Shown here piece after piece: positions 26,955 through 36,022 of a stretch of 64,000 bases of DNA; the first letter of the stretch is position 1, and each line of letters opens with the position of its first letter. The position numbers were made by a program, and so were the translations under genes. The DNA comes from Luteibaculum oceani (GTDB lineage Bacteria; Bacteroidota; Bacteroidia; Flavobacteriales_D; Luteibaculaceae). The DNA is taken from NCBI RefSeq assembly GCF_007995015.1, contig NZ_VORB01000002.1, positions 62,001 to 126,000 of the forward strand. The letters are read 5' to 3'. The notes beneath the pieces are model-generated. The model ran no database searches, was not told where the DNA came from, and saw only the letters and a list, made by a program, of their open reading frames with translations.

Positions 26955-27897
26955 TATGATGGATACAGCAATTAAAAATTCTAATTTCAATTTTCATCCA
27001 GAGCAAAGCGTTTACAATGGAAAGGTGAGAGATGTTTACAGTCTCCCCAACGATAAGTTAGTGATGGTTGCTAGTGATAGAATTTCAGCTTTTGATGTAA
27101 TTCTCCCAAGACCAATTCCCTATAAAGGACAAGTTCTTAATGCGACTGCTATCCATTTTTTGAAGGCTACTGAAGATATTTGCCCGAATTGGTTCGAAAA
27201 AAGTCCGCATCCTAATGTTAGTATAGGAAAAAAGGCTAACCCATTTAAGGTAGAAATGGTGATTAGAGGTTACCTAGCGGGTCACGCCTGGAGAGAATAT
27301 AAAGCAGGAAAAAGAATATTATGTGGGGTAGTCATGCCCGATGGGATGCGTGAAAATCAAAAATTTCCCGAGCCGATTATAACTCCAGCTACTAAAGCAG
27401 AAGAAGGCCACGACGAGGATATATCTAGAGAAGAAATATTGGCTCAGGGAATAGTTTCCGAAAAACACTACCTACAGCTTGAAAAATACACCAGAGCTTT
27501 ATTTGCTAGAGGAACCGAAATGGCAGCTAATAGAGGTTTGATACTAGTGGATACCAAATATGAATTTGGTTTGGTGAACGATGAGGTAGTTTTGATTGAT
27601 GAAATCCATACCCCTGATTCATCGAGATATTTTTATGCTGATGTTTACGATGAAAACCTAGCGGCAAACAAACCTCAAAAGCAATTGAGTAAAGAGTTTG
27701 TTAGAGAGTGGTTAATGGAAAATGGATTTCAAGGGAAAGAAGGCGATGTAATGCCAGAAATGACTGATGAATTCGTTAATTCTGTTACCAACAGATACAT
27801 TGAATTATACGAAAACATTACTGGAGAGACTTTTAAACCAGAACCCGATACTTCGGTAGATACTATCGAGGCCCTGGTTCAAAAAGAATTGAATTAA
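26944..27897 (+). CDS. purC: Phosphoribosylaminoimidazole-succinocarboxamide synthase (SAICAR synthase)
   Basis: PurC joins aspartate to CAIR using ATP in purine synthesis. The 317-residue length matches the longer eukaryote-like form. Motifs include [11 protein letters not shown] near 26-36, [25 protein letters not shown] near 44-66, [28 protein letters not shown] and [14 protein letters not shown], which form the ATP and substrate sites. The ATG at 26944 overlaps the phoH end by 11 bases; ATGs at 26956 and 26959 are equally plausible starts. The stop overlaps the stop of the convergent helical-repeat gene, and its terminator lies inside that gene. Confidence 0.97.
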   Translation: MKNNMMDTAIKNSNFNFHPEQSVYNGKVRDVYSLPNDKLVMVASDRISAFDVILPRPIPYKGQVLNATAIHFLKATEDICPNWFEKSPHPNVSIGKKANPFKVEMVIRGYLAGHAWREYKAGKRILCGVVMPDGMRENQKFPEPIITPATKAEEGHDEDISREEILAQGIVSEKHYLQLEKYTRALFARGTEMAANRGLILVDTKYEFGLVNDEVVLIDEIHTPDSSRYFYADVYDENLAANKPQKQLSKEFVREWLMENGFQGKEGDVMPEMTDEFVNSVTNRYIELYENITGETFKPEPDTSVDTIEALVQKELN

Positions 27898-28418
27898 TTG
27901 TAAGTATCAGTTTGATCCAAAAGTTGAAGGAGATTTTCTACAATCTCCTTTTTTTGGCTCTTAGCGTTATTATCTAGGTATAATTTACACGCTATTTGCG
28001 ATTCAAGAATCTCGGGTTCCGGAATTTCATTTTCCGAATTTTCAATTATCGTAATTACTTCAAAAACGGAGTTGAAATCTCCTTTAAGGGCACATTTAAC
28101 CAGGTTGGATACATGGTTTTCGGCCTTAATTCCTGCTTGCCAAATTAATCCTAGATATGTGGCGCTTTTTTCCTGGTATTCTGGTTTTATTAACTCGTCT
28201 AAATATGCATTTTGAGCTTCGCTGTCCTTAAGACTAGACAGTACCTCCTTTGCTTTGTCAGATGCTTCAGTAGATTCTTCCTCTTCCATTATGTGTTTCA
28301 TAATAGCAGGAATCATCGCGGCGCTACCATGTTGTTTAACATCGGTTAAGGCCTTTAAAACATCCTTTTCTATGGGTGAACTTAAATTCTTAAGAATTTC
28401 CTTTTGCTTGGTATTCAT
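27894..28418 (-). CDS. Uncharacterised helical (HEAT-like) protein
   Basis: From the ATG at 28418 the protein has 174 residues and no signal peptide. It appears almost entirely alpha-helical. A HEAT-like segment starts the protein ([21 protein letters not shown], split here by a loop from [10 protein letters not shown]). The C-terminal helices are acidic and hydrophobic. I do not recognise a specific family. I chose 28418 because an upstream in-frame ATG (28451) would extend it by 11 hydrophobic residues overlapping the SirB1-like gene. Its stop shares bases with the purC stop on the other strand, and its last codons encode the purC terminator. Confidence 0.75.
   Translation of the reverse strand: MNTKQKEILKNLSSPIEKDVLKALTDVKQHGSAAMIPAIMKHIMEEEESTEASDKAKEVLSSLKDSEAQNAYLDELIKPEYQEKSATYLGLIWQAGIKAENHVSNLVKCALKGDFNSVFEVITIIENSENEIPEPEILESQIACKLYLDNNAKSQKKEIVENLLQLLDQTDTYN
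27927..27955 (+). terminator. Terminator of purC embedded in the convergent gene
   Basis: A perfect nine-base stem AAGGAGATT/AATCTCCTT with loop TTCTAC is followed by a T run to 27955. It begins 30 bases after the purC stop and lies entirely inside the coding 3' end of the opposing helical-repeat gene. Confidence 0.88.
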
Positions 28419-28443
28419 GCTCAAAATTTGGCTTGCAAAAGTA

Positions 28444-29274
28444 CTAATCAAATAGGGTTTCCAAAACCCTTAGTTCTTCAACCTTTTCATCGTGCCCTAA
28501 TTTGGTGTACGAGTAAATCAAATTCACCACCATTCTTTTAACCATATCCTTGTTAGAACATGGATCTAAAAACTGATCGCTCATTGGGATTTTCATCTCC
28601 TTCAAAAAGATTACTAAATCCTGACGTGTAAGTAGACTTCCCTTGTTAAATGGATTGATATAAAAAAGAATTTTCCCCTCTGAGCTTAGATAACCTGTTA
28701 CAAAGTGGTTGGGAAGATTAACTCCGCAAACCGGTACTTTAAGTTCGGTTGCTACCAAAATGTACATAACAGATAATAACAGAGGATTACCTTTTCTACT
28801 GTTTATTACTTCAGAAATCATGTTGTTTTGGGGAGCGTGGAAATGTTTTTTGTTGCTTCTGTATCCAAGCTTATCGTACAACACCTCGTTTATGGCACCA
28901 ATTAAATGCCTGGAGGTCATATCCTCGGTTATGTTTACCGCGGCTAAATCTGCAATGGCTTTAATGGATGATTTCAGGTCCTTTAACTCAAGGTCTGGAT
29001 ATAGATATTTAGATATCCAGAAAGCGCCTTCTAAAAGGTCAGAATCATCAGAGATCCAGTTTTTTAATCCGTCTACCACACCATTAAACTGAATGGTATG
29101 TACTAGGTCTTCCACGCGATCGCGAAAATTGGGTTCAAAAGAATTTTCTTCCCAAAATTTCTCGAGTTGCGGAATGGCTTTGTCGCCAATAGCAATTATC
29201 TCTTGGGTTACTTGGTCAGCAATTTGTTGGTCGGGGTCGTCAAGAAGCTGAATTAAAGCGTTAAGTCTTTTCAT
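28444..29274 (-). CDS. SirB1/transglutaminase-like family protein
   Basis: The 276-residue protein matches the SirB1-like family, which has a transglutaminase-type fold. The N-terminal third is helical and HEAT-like (DPDQQIADQVTQEIIAIGDKAIPQL). The core holds RKGNPLLLSVMYILVATELKVPVCGVNLPNHFVTGY, the family signature, in which the usual catalytic Cys position is replaced by Ser/Leu residues while His is kept. A peptidase or transglutaminase activity is therefore doubtful. It is followed by the helical-repeat gene on the same strand, and the two may be co-transcribed. Confidence 0.85.
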   Translation of the reverse strand: MKRLNALIQLLDDPDQQIADQVTQEIIAIGDKAIPQLEKFWEENSFEPNFRDRVEDLVHTIQFNGVVDGLKNWISDDSDLLEGAFWISKYLYPDLELKDLKSSIKAIADLAAVNITEDMTSRHLIGAINEVLYDKLGYRSNKKHFHAPQNNMISEVINSRKGNPLLLSVMYILVATELKVPVCGVNLPNHFVTGYLSSEGKILFYINPFNKGSLLTRQDLVIFLKEMKIPMSDQFLDPCSNKDMVKRMVVNLIYSYTKLGHDEKVEELRVLETLFD

Positions 29275-29349
29275 AATTCCTCTTTGTGCAGATTAATTTA
29301 CGGAGCTTTTCTTATTAAAAACTCCAGAGGAACCTGTGTTTTTCAACAG

Positions 29350-30204
29350 TTAGGTGGTGATTACTTCCAGTGCGTGGTCTATAAGGTTGTTGGTGGCTCC
29401 CTTAATGTCTGAAGCAATTTCTCCGGTAATTCTGTTAGCGATAACAGTGCAAATGGTTACGGCCTGGTGATTAAATAGTTTTGCCATCCCATAAATCCCG
29501 CTGCACTCCATCTCAATGTTGGTTAAAGCAAGGTTCTGAAACGAAAATTGCGATAATTCTTCTATGCTGTGGCGTTTTTTCGATAAGCCGTGGGCTCCAT
29601 CCCTTAATTGGGGGCCATAGAAACCATTTGCAGTTAAGGTAATGCCCTTAATCCATGCTTTTGGGAATTGAGGAAGTATCTTGGACCCTTTCCTGACAGC
29701 ATATGGAGCTGCTATTTCTGTTGGAAGAAAGTTTTCTTGTTTAAAGCTCAAGGCCAAGTTTTTTTCCTCATCAGAATACTTAATAGGATAGTAATGCATT
29801 AAGCCTTCAATTCCAATAGCATACTCCGATATCAAAACGCTACCGGGTGATAATTCCCTTTGCAATCCTCCCGTAGTTCCTAGCCGGTAAAAATTTAAGG
29901 TGCGCTTAGCTTGGGAGTTACCATTAACAACATGTTCAATTTCATTAAGCAGGATGTCTATGTTGTCGACCCCAATCCCGGAGGAAACTACCGTAAGCTG
30001 TTTGTTATTAAGTCTTCCACCTAAAGAAGAAAATTCGCGATTGCTTTTTTGGTAATGGATCTCATCGAAGCGCTCACCAATGGTGCCAACTCTTTCGGGA
30101 TCTCCAACAATGATAATATCGTTGGAGATTTCTTCTCCTGTAAGGTTAATATGGTACGCAGCAGTTTGGCTTTGCGTTTTTACCCATTGGTCGTTAGGAC
30201 TCAT
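29350..30204 (-). CDS. Nucleoside phosphorylase family protein (uridine phosphorylase-like)
   Basis: The 284-residue protein belongs to the PNP/UDP phosphorylase family, which cleaves nucleosides with phosphate. Recognisable parts are IIIVGDPERVGTIGERFDE (phosphate-binding strand and Arg), TVVSSGIGVDNIDILLNE, YRLGTTGGLQRELSPGSVLIS, and NIEMECSGIYGMAKLF, where the conserved MEC/MES pair contacts the ribose. The base specificity (uridine or purine) cannot be fixed from sequence reading. The gene is preceded by a 68-base leader containing competing hairpins and follows a lipoprotein gene on the same strand. Confidence 0.9.
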   Translation of the reverse strand: MSPNDQWVKTQSQTAAYHINLTGEEISNDIIIVGDPERVGTIGERFDEIHYQKSNREFSSLGGRLNNKQLTVVSSGIGVDNIDILLNEIEHVVNGNSQAKRTLNFYRLGTTGGLQRELSPGSVLISEYAIGIEGLMHYYPIKYSDEEKNLALSFKQENFLPTEIAAPYAVRKGSKILPQFPKAWIKGITLTANGFYGPQLRDGAHGLSKKRHSIEELSQFSFQNLALTNIEMECSGIYGMAKLFNHQAVTICTVIANRITGEIASDIKGATNNLIDHALEVITT

Positions 30205-30272
30205 TTGCAGAGGATCTTGAGTATTATAATCCGGGGATATCAGTTCCCCACACGAGGTGGGGAGATAATGGC

Positions 30273-30821
30273 TTACCAGTAAACTACATCCGAATTTTCA
30301 TCATATACACCAAAGTAGTTTAAGGAAAGGGTTTTATTATTGCTGAGTAGTCCATCGATTTGAATCGAAAAAGTGTTTTCGGTAATGGATTTAATTTCCA
30401 TAGTTCCAGATATAAAGGCCAAAGTTGAAACGCTTTGATCGGTTTCAACATTGTAATCGACTACATATTCGGCGTAAAATGTATGAATGCTATCTATGGG
30501 ATCATCGAATTTATACACGCCAATATCAGGTGCATTTAATTCTGAAGCATACAGATGGAGATTAACAAAGTCCCCAATACCAGCAAATGAATCTTCTTCC
30601 AACTGCTTAATCCGATTATCGGCAAGTAAAATTTCAAATTCGTAAAGAGAACTAGTACTATCTGGTCTTCCTAGCGTTGTAACTTTCGTGTAACCAATCT
30701 TGCGTACTTTGTTATCATATTGTATGGAATTGGTTGTGTCTACTTTCTGGTTATTTTCTTCCTTTTTACATGCTGTACACAAAAAAAGACCAATAAGGGA
30801 ATAGAGGATAAAATTTTTCAT
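30273..30821 (-). CDS. Predicted lipoprotein of unknown function
   Basis: The 182-residue product has a clear lipoprotein signal peptide, with lipobox LCTAC (lipidated Cys about residue 18) followed by KKEENN. The mature part is beta-rich and acidic, with no family I recognise; it contains KVTTLGRPDSTSSLYEFEIL and ends DENSDVVYW. It probably sits in the periplasmic or outer-membrane leaflet. It lies 68 bases upstream of the nucleoside phosphorylase on the same strand, but the function is not evident from that neighbour. Confidence 0.8.
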   Translation of the reverse strand: MKNFILYSLIGLFLCTACKKEENNQKVDTTNSIQYDNKVRKIGYTKVTTLGRPDSTSSLYEFEILLADNRIKQLEEDSFAGIGDFVNLHLYASELNAPDIGVYKFDDPIDSIHTFYAEYVVDYNVETDQSVSTLAFISGTMEIKSITENTFSIQIDGLLSNNKTLSLNYFGVYDENSDVVYW

Positions 30822-30890
30822 TATTTGACTGTTTGTAAAAACTTGATCCGCAAAAGAAATGAATAATTATCTGTTTATTAAAACGTAGTA

Positions 30891-31589
30891 CTATTTATTA
30901 AATACGGGTGGGAGTTTTTCTTCTCTAAACTTAGCCTCCTTTTGACCCAGTTTTAAGAATAGTCCGTCTACAGCTTTTTCGGCTACATACGACTCCAGAG
31001 TTGGGCCGTTAGGAATTCTTCGTCCAAAAAAGCCCGCAAACTTTTTGTAGTAAGCGAAAAATTCATTGAGTAAGTTATAGGTCCCAGTGCTTTCTAAATA
31101 TGCTTTTACCTCTGGCTCTAGCGAATTTGAAATACCAAGTGCGCTTTTACCTTCTAAGTAATTGGTGAATCCTTTTTGCTTTCCAGCTAGCCCAATTGCA
31201 TCATTTAATTCCATTTTCGAAATGGCTGAAACTAAATGGGGCTTAGCTAATTCAATGGTTTTTTCGGCAGCGGCATTTAACTGGTCCTCAATACGGCTAA
31301 CCATTTGTTCTCCACCAAAACGGGTAACGGTTTTTTTTAAGTTGTTGTACTGAGAGGGGAGTGGGATGTATATTTTACTGTCTCCCTTAAACGCATTTTC
31401 TACAGCCAACTTACTAATGGTAGCATCAGAAAATTCATTGAGAGCAGCGTGTAAATTTTCTACCCCATAATTATTTTGATTGAACCAATTCCGCGCTTTG
31501 TCGGCTGCTCCAGAAAGGTTTCCTAATTGGCCAAATACTGCGGTAGAAAGAAGTAAAGCTCCAATTGAAAAAAGTATTTTATTATTCAT
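30891..31589 (-). CDS. DUF4197 secreted protein
   Basis: From the ATG at 31589 the protein has 232 residues, starting with a signal peptide (NNKILFSIGALLLSTAVFGQ). The mature region matches DUF4197: ALNEFSDATISKLAVENAF, then SKIYIPLPSQYNNLKKT, and a helical C-terminal half (LNEFFAYYKKFAGFFG). The family is periplasmic and of unknown function. An in-frame ATG at 31649 would put 20 extra residues before the signal peptide and is unlikely. It is divergent from cinA across about 170 bases. Confidence 0.9.
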   Translation of the reverse strand: MNNKILFSIGALLLSTAVFGQLGNLSGAADKARNWFNQNNYGVENLHAALNEFSDATISKLAVENAFKGDSKIYIPLPSQYNNLKKTVTRFGGEQMVSRIEDQLNAAAEKTIELAKPHLVSAISKMELNDAIGLAGKQKGFTNYLEGKSALGISNSLEPEVKAYLESTGTYNLLNEFFAYYKKFAGFFGRRIPNGPTLESYVAEKAVDGLFLKLGQKEAKFREEKLPPVFNK

Positions 31590-31760
31590 GAGATCTATTT
31601 TGTTGGGATTATACAAAAAGAATGCCGAATTGGAGATAATGGATGTCACGAGGGTAGATGATGCCAGTAGGGGTGAGAAATTTTGTGAATCTATATTGCG
31701 CGGGGAACAATTACTGGTTTAATAATTTTATCATTGACATAGATTTTGAATGTGAGGTAG

Positions 31761-33017
31761 ATGAAAGCGCAGATTATCACCATAGGAGATGAAATATTAA
31801 TTGGTCAGACCATAGATACCAACTCAGCCTGGATGGGTACACGGCTAAATGAAATGGGCTACTTGGTGGATAAAATCACGACCATCTCGGATGACAGAGA
31901 AGCGATCGAAACCCATGTTAAATGGGCATTAGGTTCCTGTAACCTTCTGATATTGACCGGAGGACTAGGGCCAACTAGGGATGACATAACCAAGGTGACC
32001 TTATGTGAGTTGTTCGGCGGAAAATTGATTCGCAACCAGGAAGTTGAGGAGCGCATTGTTAGTTTTTTTACCAAACTAAATAGGCCTGTTTTAGAGGTAA
32101 ACCGCATGCAGGCAGATTTACCAAGTAATTGCACCATGTTGCCCAATTTGCTTGGTACTGCACCGGGTATGCTTTGGGAAATAGATGGTACTACGGTAGT
32201 TTCTATGCCTGGAGTGCCTTATGAGATGAAAAAAATCTTTTCAGATCAGTTGGTTCCATATCTCCAATCCAATAAAACTTCGGAAATTATTGTCCGCCAC
32301 AAAAACCTACTTACAGTGGGCATTGGCGAGTCTAGCTTGGCTGAGGAAATAAAAGATATCGAGGATGATATCTACAATTCTGGCTTTCGTTTGGCGTATT
32401 TACCAAACCCAGGGTCGGTAAAATTAAGGATTTCATATAACGGCAAAGAGAACCCCGAGTCCGTAGAGCAAAGGTTAAATCAATTTGCAAAGCGTATCGC
32501 TACGCGTGTTGCACAATATTATGTGGGAGAGGGTGAAAAGGCCATTACTAAGTTAATTGGAAAGCAGCTGGTAGCGCATCAACTTACCGTAGGGGTGGTG
32601 GAATCTTGTAGCGGAGGATACATTGCCCATCAATTTACCAAAGAGGAGGGCTGTTCGCAATATTTCAAAGGCGGAATGGTAGTTTATAGCAACGAGTTAA
32701 AGGAGAAATTAATAGGTGTAGATGCGCATGCCATTAAAGAATTTGGAGCCGTTAGCGAAAGTGTTGCCGAGCAATTAGCCGAAAAAGGAAGAATAAAATT
32801 AGGTGTAGATTACTGTATTGCAACAACCGGAGTTGCGGGTCCAACAGGAGGCACAAATGAGAAGCCGGTGGGCTTGGTTTATACATCAGTTTCTGGGCCT
32901 CAGGGAACTAGAGTTTTCAAAAATAATTATGGAGGCACAAGAAATAGAATTGTAGAGCGGGCTTCGATTGGGCTTTTGAATGAACTTTTAAAAATGTTGC
33001 AATCTGATATTGCGTAG
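31761..33017 (+). CDS. cinA: CinA family protein (nicotinamide-nucleotide amidase type)
   Basis: The 418-residue protein has the full two-domain CinA layout. The N-terminal MoCF-like domain contains ITIGDEILIGQTIDTNSAWM and LTGGLGPTRDD near residues 5-75, which fits the pyrophosphatase/COG1058 part. The C-terminal CinA domain (about 262-418) has VVESCSGGYIAHQFT and ATTGVAGPTGGTNEKPVGLV, the amidase site with the catalytic Ser of SCSGG. The enzyme recycles pyridine nucleotides by deamidating NMN. Its last codons probably overlap the -33 region of the rpmB promoter. Confidence 0.95.
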   Translation: MKAQIITIGDEILIGQTIDTNSAWMGTRLNEMGYLVDKITTISDDREAIETHVKWALGSCNLLILTGGLGPTRDDITKVTLCELFGGKLIRNQEVEERIVSFFTKLNRPVLEVNRMQADLPSNCTMLPNLLGTAPGMLWEIDGTTVVSMPGVPYEMKKIFSDQLVPYLQSNKTSEIIVRHKNLLTVGIGESSLAEEIKDIEDDIYNSGFRLAYLPNPGSVKLRISYNGKENPESVEQRLNQFAKRIATRVAQYYVGEGEKAITKLIGKQLVAHQLTVGVVESCSGGYIAHQFTKEEGCSQYFKGGMVVYSNELKEKLIGVDAHAIKEFGAVSESVAEQLAEKGRIKLGVDYCIATTGVAGPTGGTNEKPVGLVYTSVSGPQGTRVFKNNYGGTRNRIVERASIGLLNELLKMLQSDIA

Positions 33018-33041
33018 TTAAGATTAAAAACATTATATTTG
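33010..33041 (+). promoter_or_regulatory. Promoter of the rpmB-rpmG-DUF4295 operon
   Basis: The -7 box TATATTTG is at 33034-33041, and a TTG (33010-33012) lies 21 bases upstream, within the usual -33/-7 spacing of Bacteroidota promoters. The ATG of rpmB follows 28 bases after the box. The upstream half lies in the last codons of cinA. Confidence 0.65.
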
Positions 33042-33069
33042 CGCCCACTTTAACGAATAGGCAGAAGCG

Positions 33070-33306
33070 ATGGCAAGAGTGTGTCAGTTAACAGGTAAGC
33101 GTTTTTTAGTAGGGAATAATGTTTCTCACTCTAAAAGAAGAACTAAAAGAAGGTTTTATCCTAACTTGGTAACTAAGAAATTTTTCAACCCAGAGACTAA
33201 TGACTGGGTTACTTTAAAGGTGTCAACCTCAGCATTGAAAACAATCAATAAGATTGGTGTTGCTGCAGCGTTGAGAAGAGCAGAAAAAGCAGGTATCCAA
33301 CTTTAG
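33070..33306 (+). CDS. rpmB: 50S ribosomal protein L28
   Basis: The 78-residue basic protein starts MARVCQLTGKRFLVGNNVSHS, the L28 signature, followed by KRRTKRRFYPNL. It has a single Cys near the N-terminus, so it is of the zinc-free type. It is the first gene of a ribosomal protein operon, 12 bases before rpmG, behind a strong TATATTTG box. Confidence 0.98.
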   Translation: MARVCQLTGKRFLVGNNVSHSKRRTKRRFYPNLVTKKFFNPETNDWVTLKVSTSALKTINKIGVAAALRRAEKAGIQL

Positions 33307-33318
33307 AATATATCAACC

Positions 33319-33507
33319 ATGGCAAAGAAAGGTAAAGGGAATGTAGTGCAGGTAATACTAGAGTGTACTGAGCACAAAGAGAGTGGAATGCCAGGTACTT
33401 CTAGGTATATCACTGTAAAGAACAGAAAAAATACTCCAGATAGATTGGAGTTAAGAAAGTACAACCCTGTTCTTAAGAAAGTAACTGTTCATAAAGAGAT
33501 TAAATAA
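33319..33507 (+). CDS. rpmG: 50S ribosomal protein L33
   Basis: The 62-residue protein carries the L33 core: [20 protein letters not shown], then [19 protein letters not shown]33 proteins come with or without two CxxC zinc pairs; this copy has only one Cys and so is the zinc-free form. It lies between rpmB and the DUF4295 gene and is surely co-transcribed with them. Confidence 0.97.
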   Translation: MAKKGKGNVVQVILECTEHKESGMPGTSRYITVKNRKNTPDRLELRKYNPVLKKVTVHKEIK

Positions 33508-33515
33508 TTTAAGAT

Positions 33516-33668
33516 ATGGCTAAGAAAACAGTAGCATCGCTTCAGAAAGCCGAGAGTAAGAACTTAACGAAGGCGATTAAAATGGTGAAGTCTCCTGTAA
33601 CTGGAGCTTACACGTTTAAAGAAGAGATTGTAACTAACGATAAGGTTAAAGAGTTTTTCGATAACTAA
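33516..33668 (+). CDS. DUF4295 small protein
   Basis: This 50-residue basic protein (AKKTVASLQKAESKNLTKAI, ending EEIVTNDKVKEFFDN) matches DUF4295, a Bacteroidota family that is regularly encoded just after rpmB-rpmG. It starts eight bases after the rpmG stop and is followed by a hairpin terminator. The size, charge and location suggest a ribosome-associated role, but this is inference. Confidence 0.92.
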   Translation: MAKKTVASLQKAESKNLTKAIKMVKSPVTGAYTFKEEIVTNDKVKEFFDN

Positions 33669-33696
33669 TCTTTGGTTGATCAACTATATATTTAGT

Positions 33697-33728
33697 AGGC
33701 TCGTTTCTCGCGAAATGGGCCTTTTTTT
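33697..33728 (+). terminator. Terminator of the rpmB operon
   Basis: An 11-base stem AGGCTCGTTTC/GAAATGGGCCT (two G-U pairs) with loop TCGC is followed by seven T residues, 28 bases after the DUF4295 stop. Confidence 0.88.
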
Positions 33729-33756
33729 GTTTTATTTCGGGATATAATTTTCCACC

Positions 33757-34701
33757 ATGGGCTTATTTAGCATTTTCAAAAAAGCCGAAAAAGAGAGCTT
33801 AGATAAAGGCTTAGAGCAAACCAAATCTTCCTTCCTTGGGAAAATTACTCGTGCCGTAGCAGGTAAATCTAAAGTAGATGCACTTGTTCTCGACGATTTG
33901 GAAGAAGCATTAATAAGTGCTGATGTTTCGGTTGAAACTACACTGGAAATAATCGAAAGAATTGAGTCGCGCGTAGCCAAGGATAAATACCTAGGTGAAG
34001 GCGAACTTAAAGCCATCTTGAAAGATGAAATCGCCGCTCTTGTAAGAAAGGGTGATAAGGTGGATTTCGCTGCCGAACCAACGGCTACCCCTTATGTTAT
34101 CCTTGTAGTTGGAGTGAATGGTGTTGGTAAAACAACTACCATAGGAAAAATAGCCCACCAATTTAAAGCCGCTGGCAAAGATGTAGTACTTGGAGCGGCA
34201 GATACCTTTAGAGCTGCTGCCGTGCATCAGTTGCAAATTTGGGGTGAACGCGTTGGGGTTCCCGTAGTGGCGCAGAAAATGGGGTCAGATCCTGCTTCGG
34301 TTGCCTTTGACACCGTTAGTTCCGCAGTGGCTAAAAATGCCGATGTGGTTATCATAGATACTGCGGGTAGGCTACACAATAAGGCGGGATTAATGAGTGA
34401 GCTCGGCAAAATTAAGCGCGTAATTTCAAAGGTGCTTCCCGATGCTCCTCACGAAACGCTATTGGTTTTGGATGCCAGTACAGGGCAAAATGCTATAGAG
34501 CAAGCCAAGCAATTTACCGAGGTTACCAATGTTAATGCTATGGCACTTACCAAATTAGATGGTACGGCAAAAGGTGGCGTGGTAATAGGAATTTCCCACC
34601 AATTTGATATTCCAGTTAAGTACATCGGAATTGGAGAGCAAATGAACGATTTACGATTGTTTGAGCCAGAAGCCTTTGTAGATTCCCTTTTCGAAAATTA
34701 G
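33757..34701 (+). CDS. ftsY: Signal recognition particle receptor FtsY
   Basis: The 314-residue protein is the SRP receptor GTPase. The NG domain is complete: Walker A GVNGVGKTT at 119-127, AADTFRAAAVHQL near 148-160, DTAGR at 201-205 and TKLDG at 265-269 followed by KGGVV. The N-terminal A region is very short (about 35 residues), typical for Bacteroidota, so membrane docking depends on the short helix FSIFKKAEKESL. Its partner Ffh is encoded at 48686 in this window. It is followed ten bases later by rimO and could share a transcript with it. Confidence 0.98.
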   Translation: MGLFSIFKKAEKESLDKGLEQTKSSFLGKITRAVAGKSKVDALVLDDLEEALISADVSVETTLEIIERIESRVAKDKYLGEGELKAILKDEIAALVRKGDKVDFAAEPTATPYVILVVGVNGVGKTTTIGKIAHQFKAAGKDVVLGAADTFRAAAVHQLQIWGERVGVPVVAQKMGSDPASVAFDTVSSAVAKNADVVIIDTAGRLHNKAGLMSELGKIKRVISKVLPDAPHETLLVLDASTGQNAIEQAKQFTEVTNVNAMALTKLDGTAKGGVVIGISHQFDIPVKYIGIGEQMNDLRLFEPEAFVDSLFEN

Positions 34702-34711
34702 GATCAATTAG

Positions 34712-36022
34712 ATGAAAACCAAGGGGTTAAAGAAGAATAAGGTTAATGTTGTAACCTTAGGATGTTCCAAAAATTTATACGATTCAGAAATTATTATGGG
34801 CCAACTAAAGGCTAATAATTTCGAGGTGGAACACGAGTCTAAAGAAGAAGATTCTGCAATTGTAATAGTAAATACTTGTGGGTTTATCGATAACGCTAAG
34901 GAAGAGTCGGTGAATACCATTTTACAATACGCGCACGCCAAAAAAGAAGGTTGGATAGAAAAGCTGTATGTTACGGGGTGTCTTTCGCAACGTTATCAGC
35001 CTGAATTGGAAGCAGAAATACCTGAAGTAGATGCATTTTTTGGAACTAGAGATTTACCTAGACTCCTTAAGACTCTAAAGGCTGATTATAAAAAGGAATT
35101 GGTGGGTGAGCGTATTTTAACCACTCCTGCGCATTTTGCCTATTTGAAAATTGCAGAAGGTTGCGATAGACCCTGCTCTTTTTGTGCTATTCCCCTCATG
35201 CGAGGAAAGCATAAATCTACACCCATAGAGGATTTGGTGAAAAGTGCCGAGAGACTGGCAAGTAAAGGTGTTAAGGAGCTTATTCTAATAGCCCAAGATC
35301 TTACTTATTACGGTTTAGATCTTTACAAAGAAAGAAAGTTGGCTGCCCTATTAACCGAGTTATGCAAGGTGGAGGGAATAGACTGGATTAGATTACACTA
35401 CGCCTATCCAAGTGGTTTTCCAATGGATGTCTTGGAAGTAATTAAGAGCGAACCAAAAGTTTGTAATTATTTGGATATGCCTTTACAGCATGCTTCTAAT
35501 AATATGTTGAAAGCTATGCGCAGGGGGATTACTAGGGAGAAGACGACCAAATTGATCTCTGATATCAGGGAACAAATTCCAAACATAGCCATCCGTACAA
35601 CCCTTATCTCTGGGTACCCAGGCGAGACCGAGGAAGATCATCAAGAAATGTTGAACTGGGTTAAGGAAACCAGATTCGAGCGTTTAGGTGTTTTTACTTA
35701 TTCTCACGAAGAAAATACGCACGCTTACAATTTCGAGGACGATGTTCCAGCTGAGGTAAAGGAGCAAAGAGTGGCGGAAATAATGGAAGTTCAAGAAGAA
35801 ATTTCCATGGAACTAAACCGAGAGAAGGTAGGACAGGAATTTAATGTGCTTATCGATAGAGTAGAAGGAGATTACTTTGTAGGTAGAACAGAATACGACT
35901 CTCCAGAAGTTGATAACGAGGTGTTAATTAATAAAAAACACTATTTGAGGGTAGGAGATTTTTGTAAGGTTGTGGTCGATAAAACCGAAGCCTTCGATTT
36001 ATATGCCTCACCCGTATCCTAA
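34712..36022 (+). CDS. rimO: Ribosomal protein S12 methylthiotransferase RimO
   Basis: The 436-residue enzyme methylthiolates an aspartate of ribosomal protein S12. It has the two iron-sulfur sites of the family. The N-terminal cluster is held by Cys18, Cys56 and Cys90 (LGCSKN, NTCGFID, VTGCLSQ). The radical-SAM cluster is CDRPCSFC (Cys151, 155, 158). The C-terminal TRAM-like domain begins about residue 370 (NVLIDRVEGDYFVGRTEYD). RimO is distinguished from MiaB by the IAEGCDRPCSFCAIP context. Its 3' end overlaps the bshC start. Confidence 0.96.
   Translation: MKTKGLKKNKVNVVTLGCSKNLYDSEIIMGQLKANNFEVEHESKEEDSAIVIVNTCGFIDNAKEESVNTILQYAHAKKEGWIEKLYVTGCLSQRYQPELEAEIPEVDAFFGTRDLPRLLKTLKADYKKELVGERILTTPAHFAYLKIAEGCDRPCSFCAIPLMRGKHKSTPIEDLVKSAERLASKGVKELILIAQDLTYYGLDLYKERKLAALLTELCKVEGIDWIRLHYAYPSGFPMDVLEVIKSEPKVCNYLDMPLQHASNNMLKAMRRGITREKTTKLISDIREQIPNIAIRTTLISGYPGETEEDHQEMLNWVKETRFERLGVFTYSHEENTHAYNFEDDVPAEVKEQRVAEIMEVQEEISMELNREKVGQEFNVLIDRVEGDYFVGRTEYDSPEVDNEVLINKKHYLRVGDFCKVVVDKTEAFDLYASPVS

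Noticed and set aside
31608-31613. TATAAT on the minus strand upstream of the DUF4197 gene, resembling a classical -10 box.
   Set aside because: Bacteroidota promoters use TAnnTTTG, there is no matching TTGACA upstream, and the region is AT-rich, so a chance match is likely.
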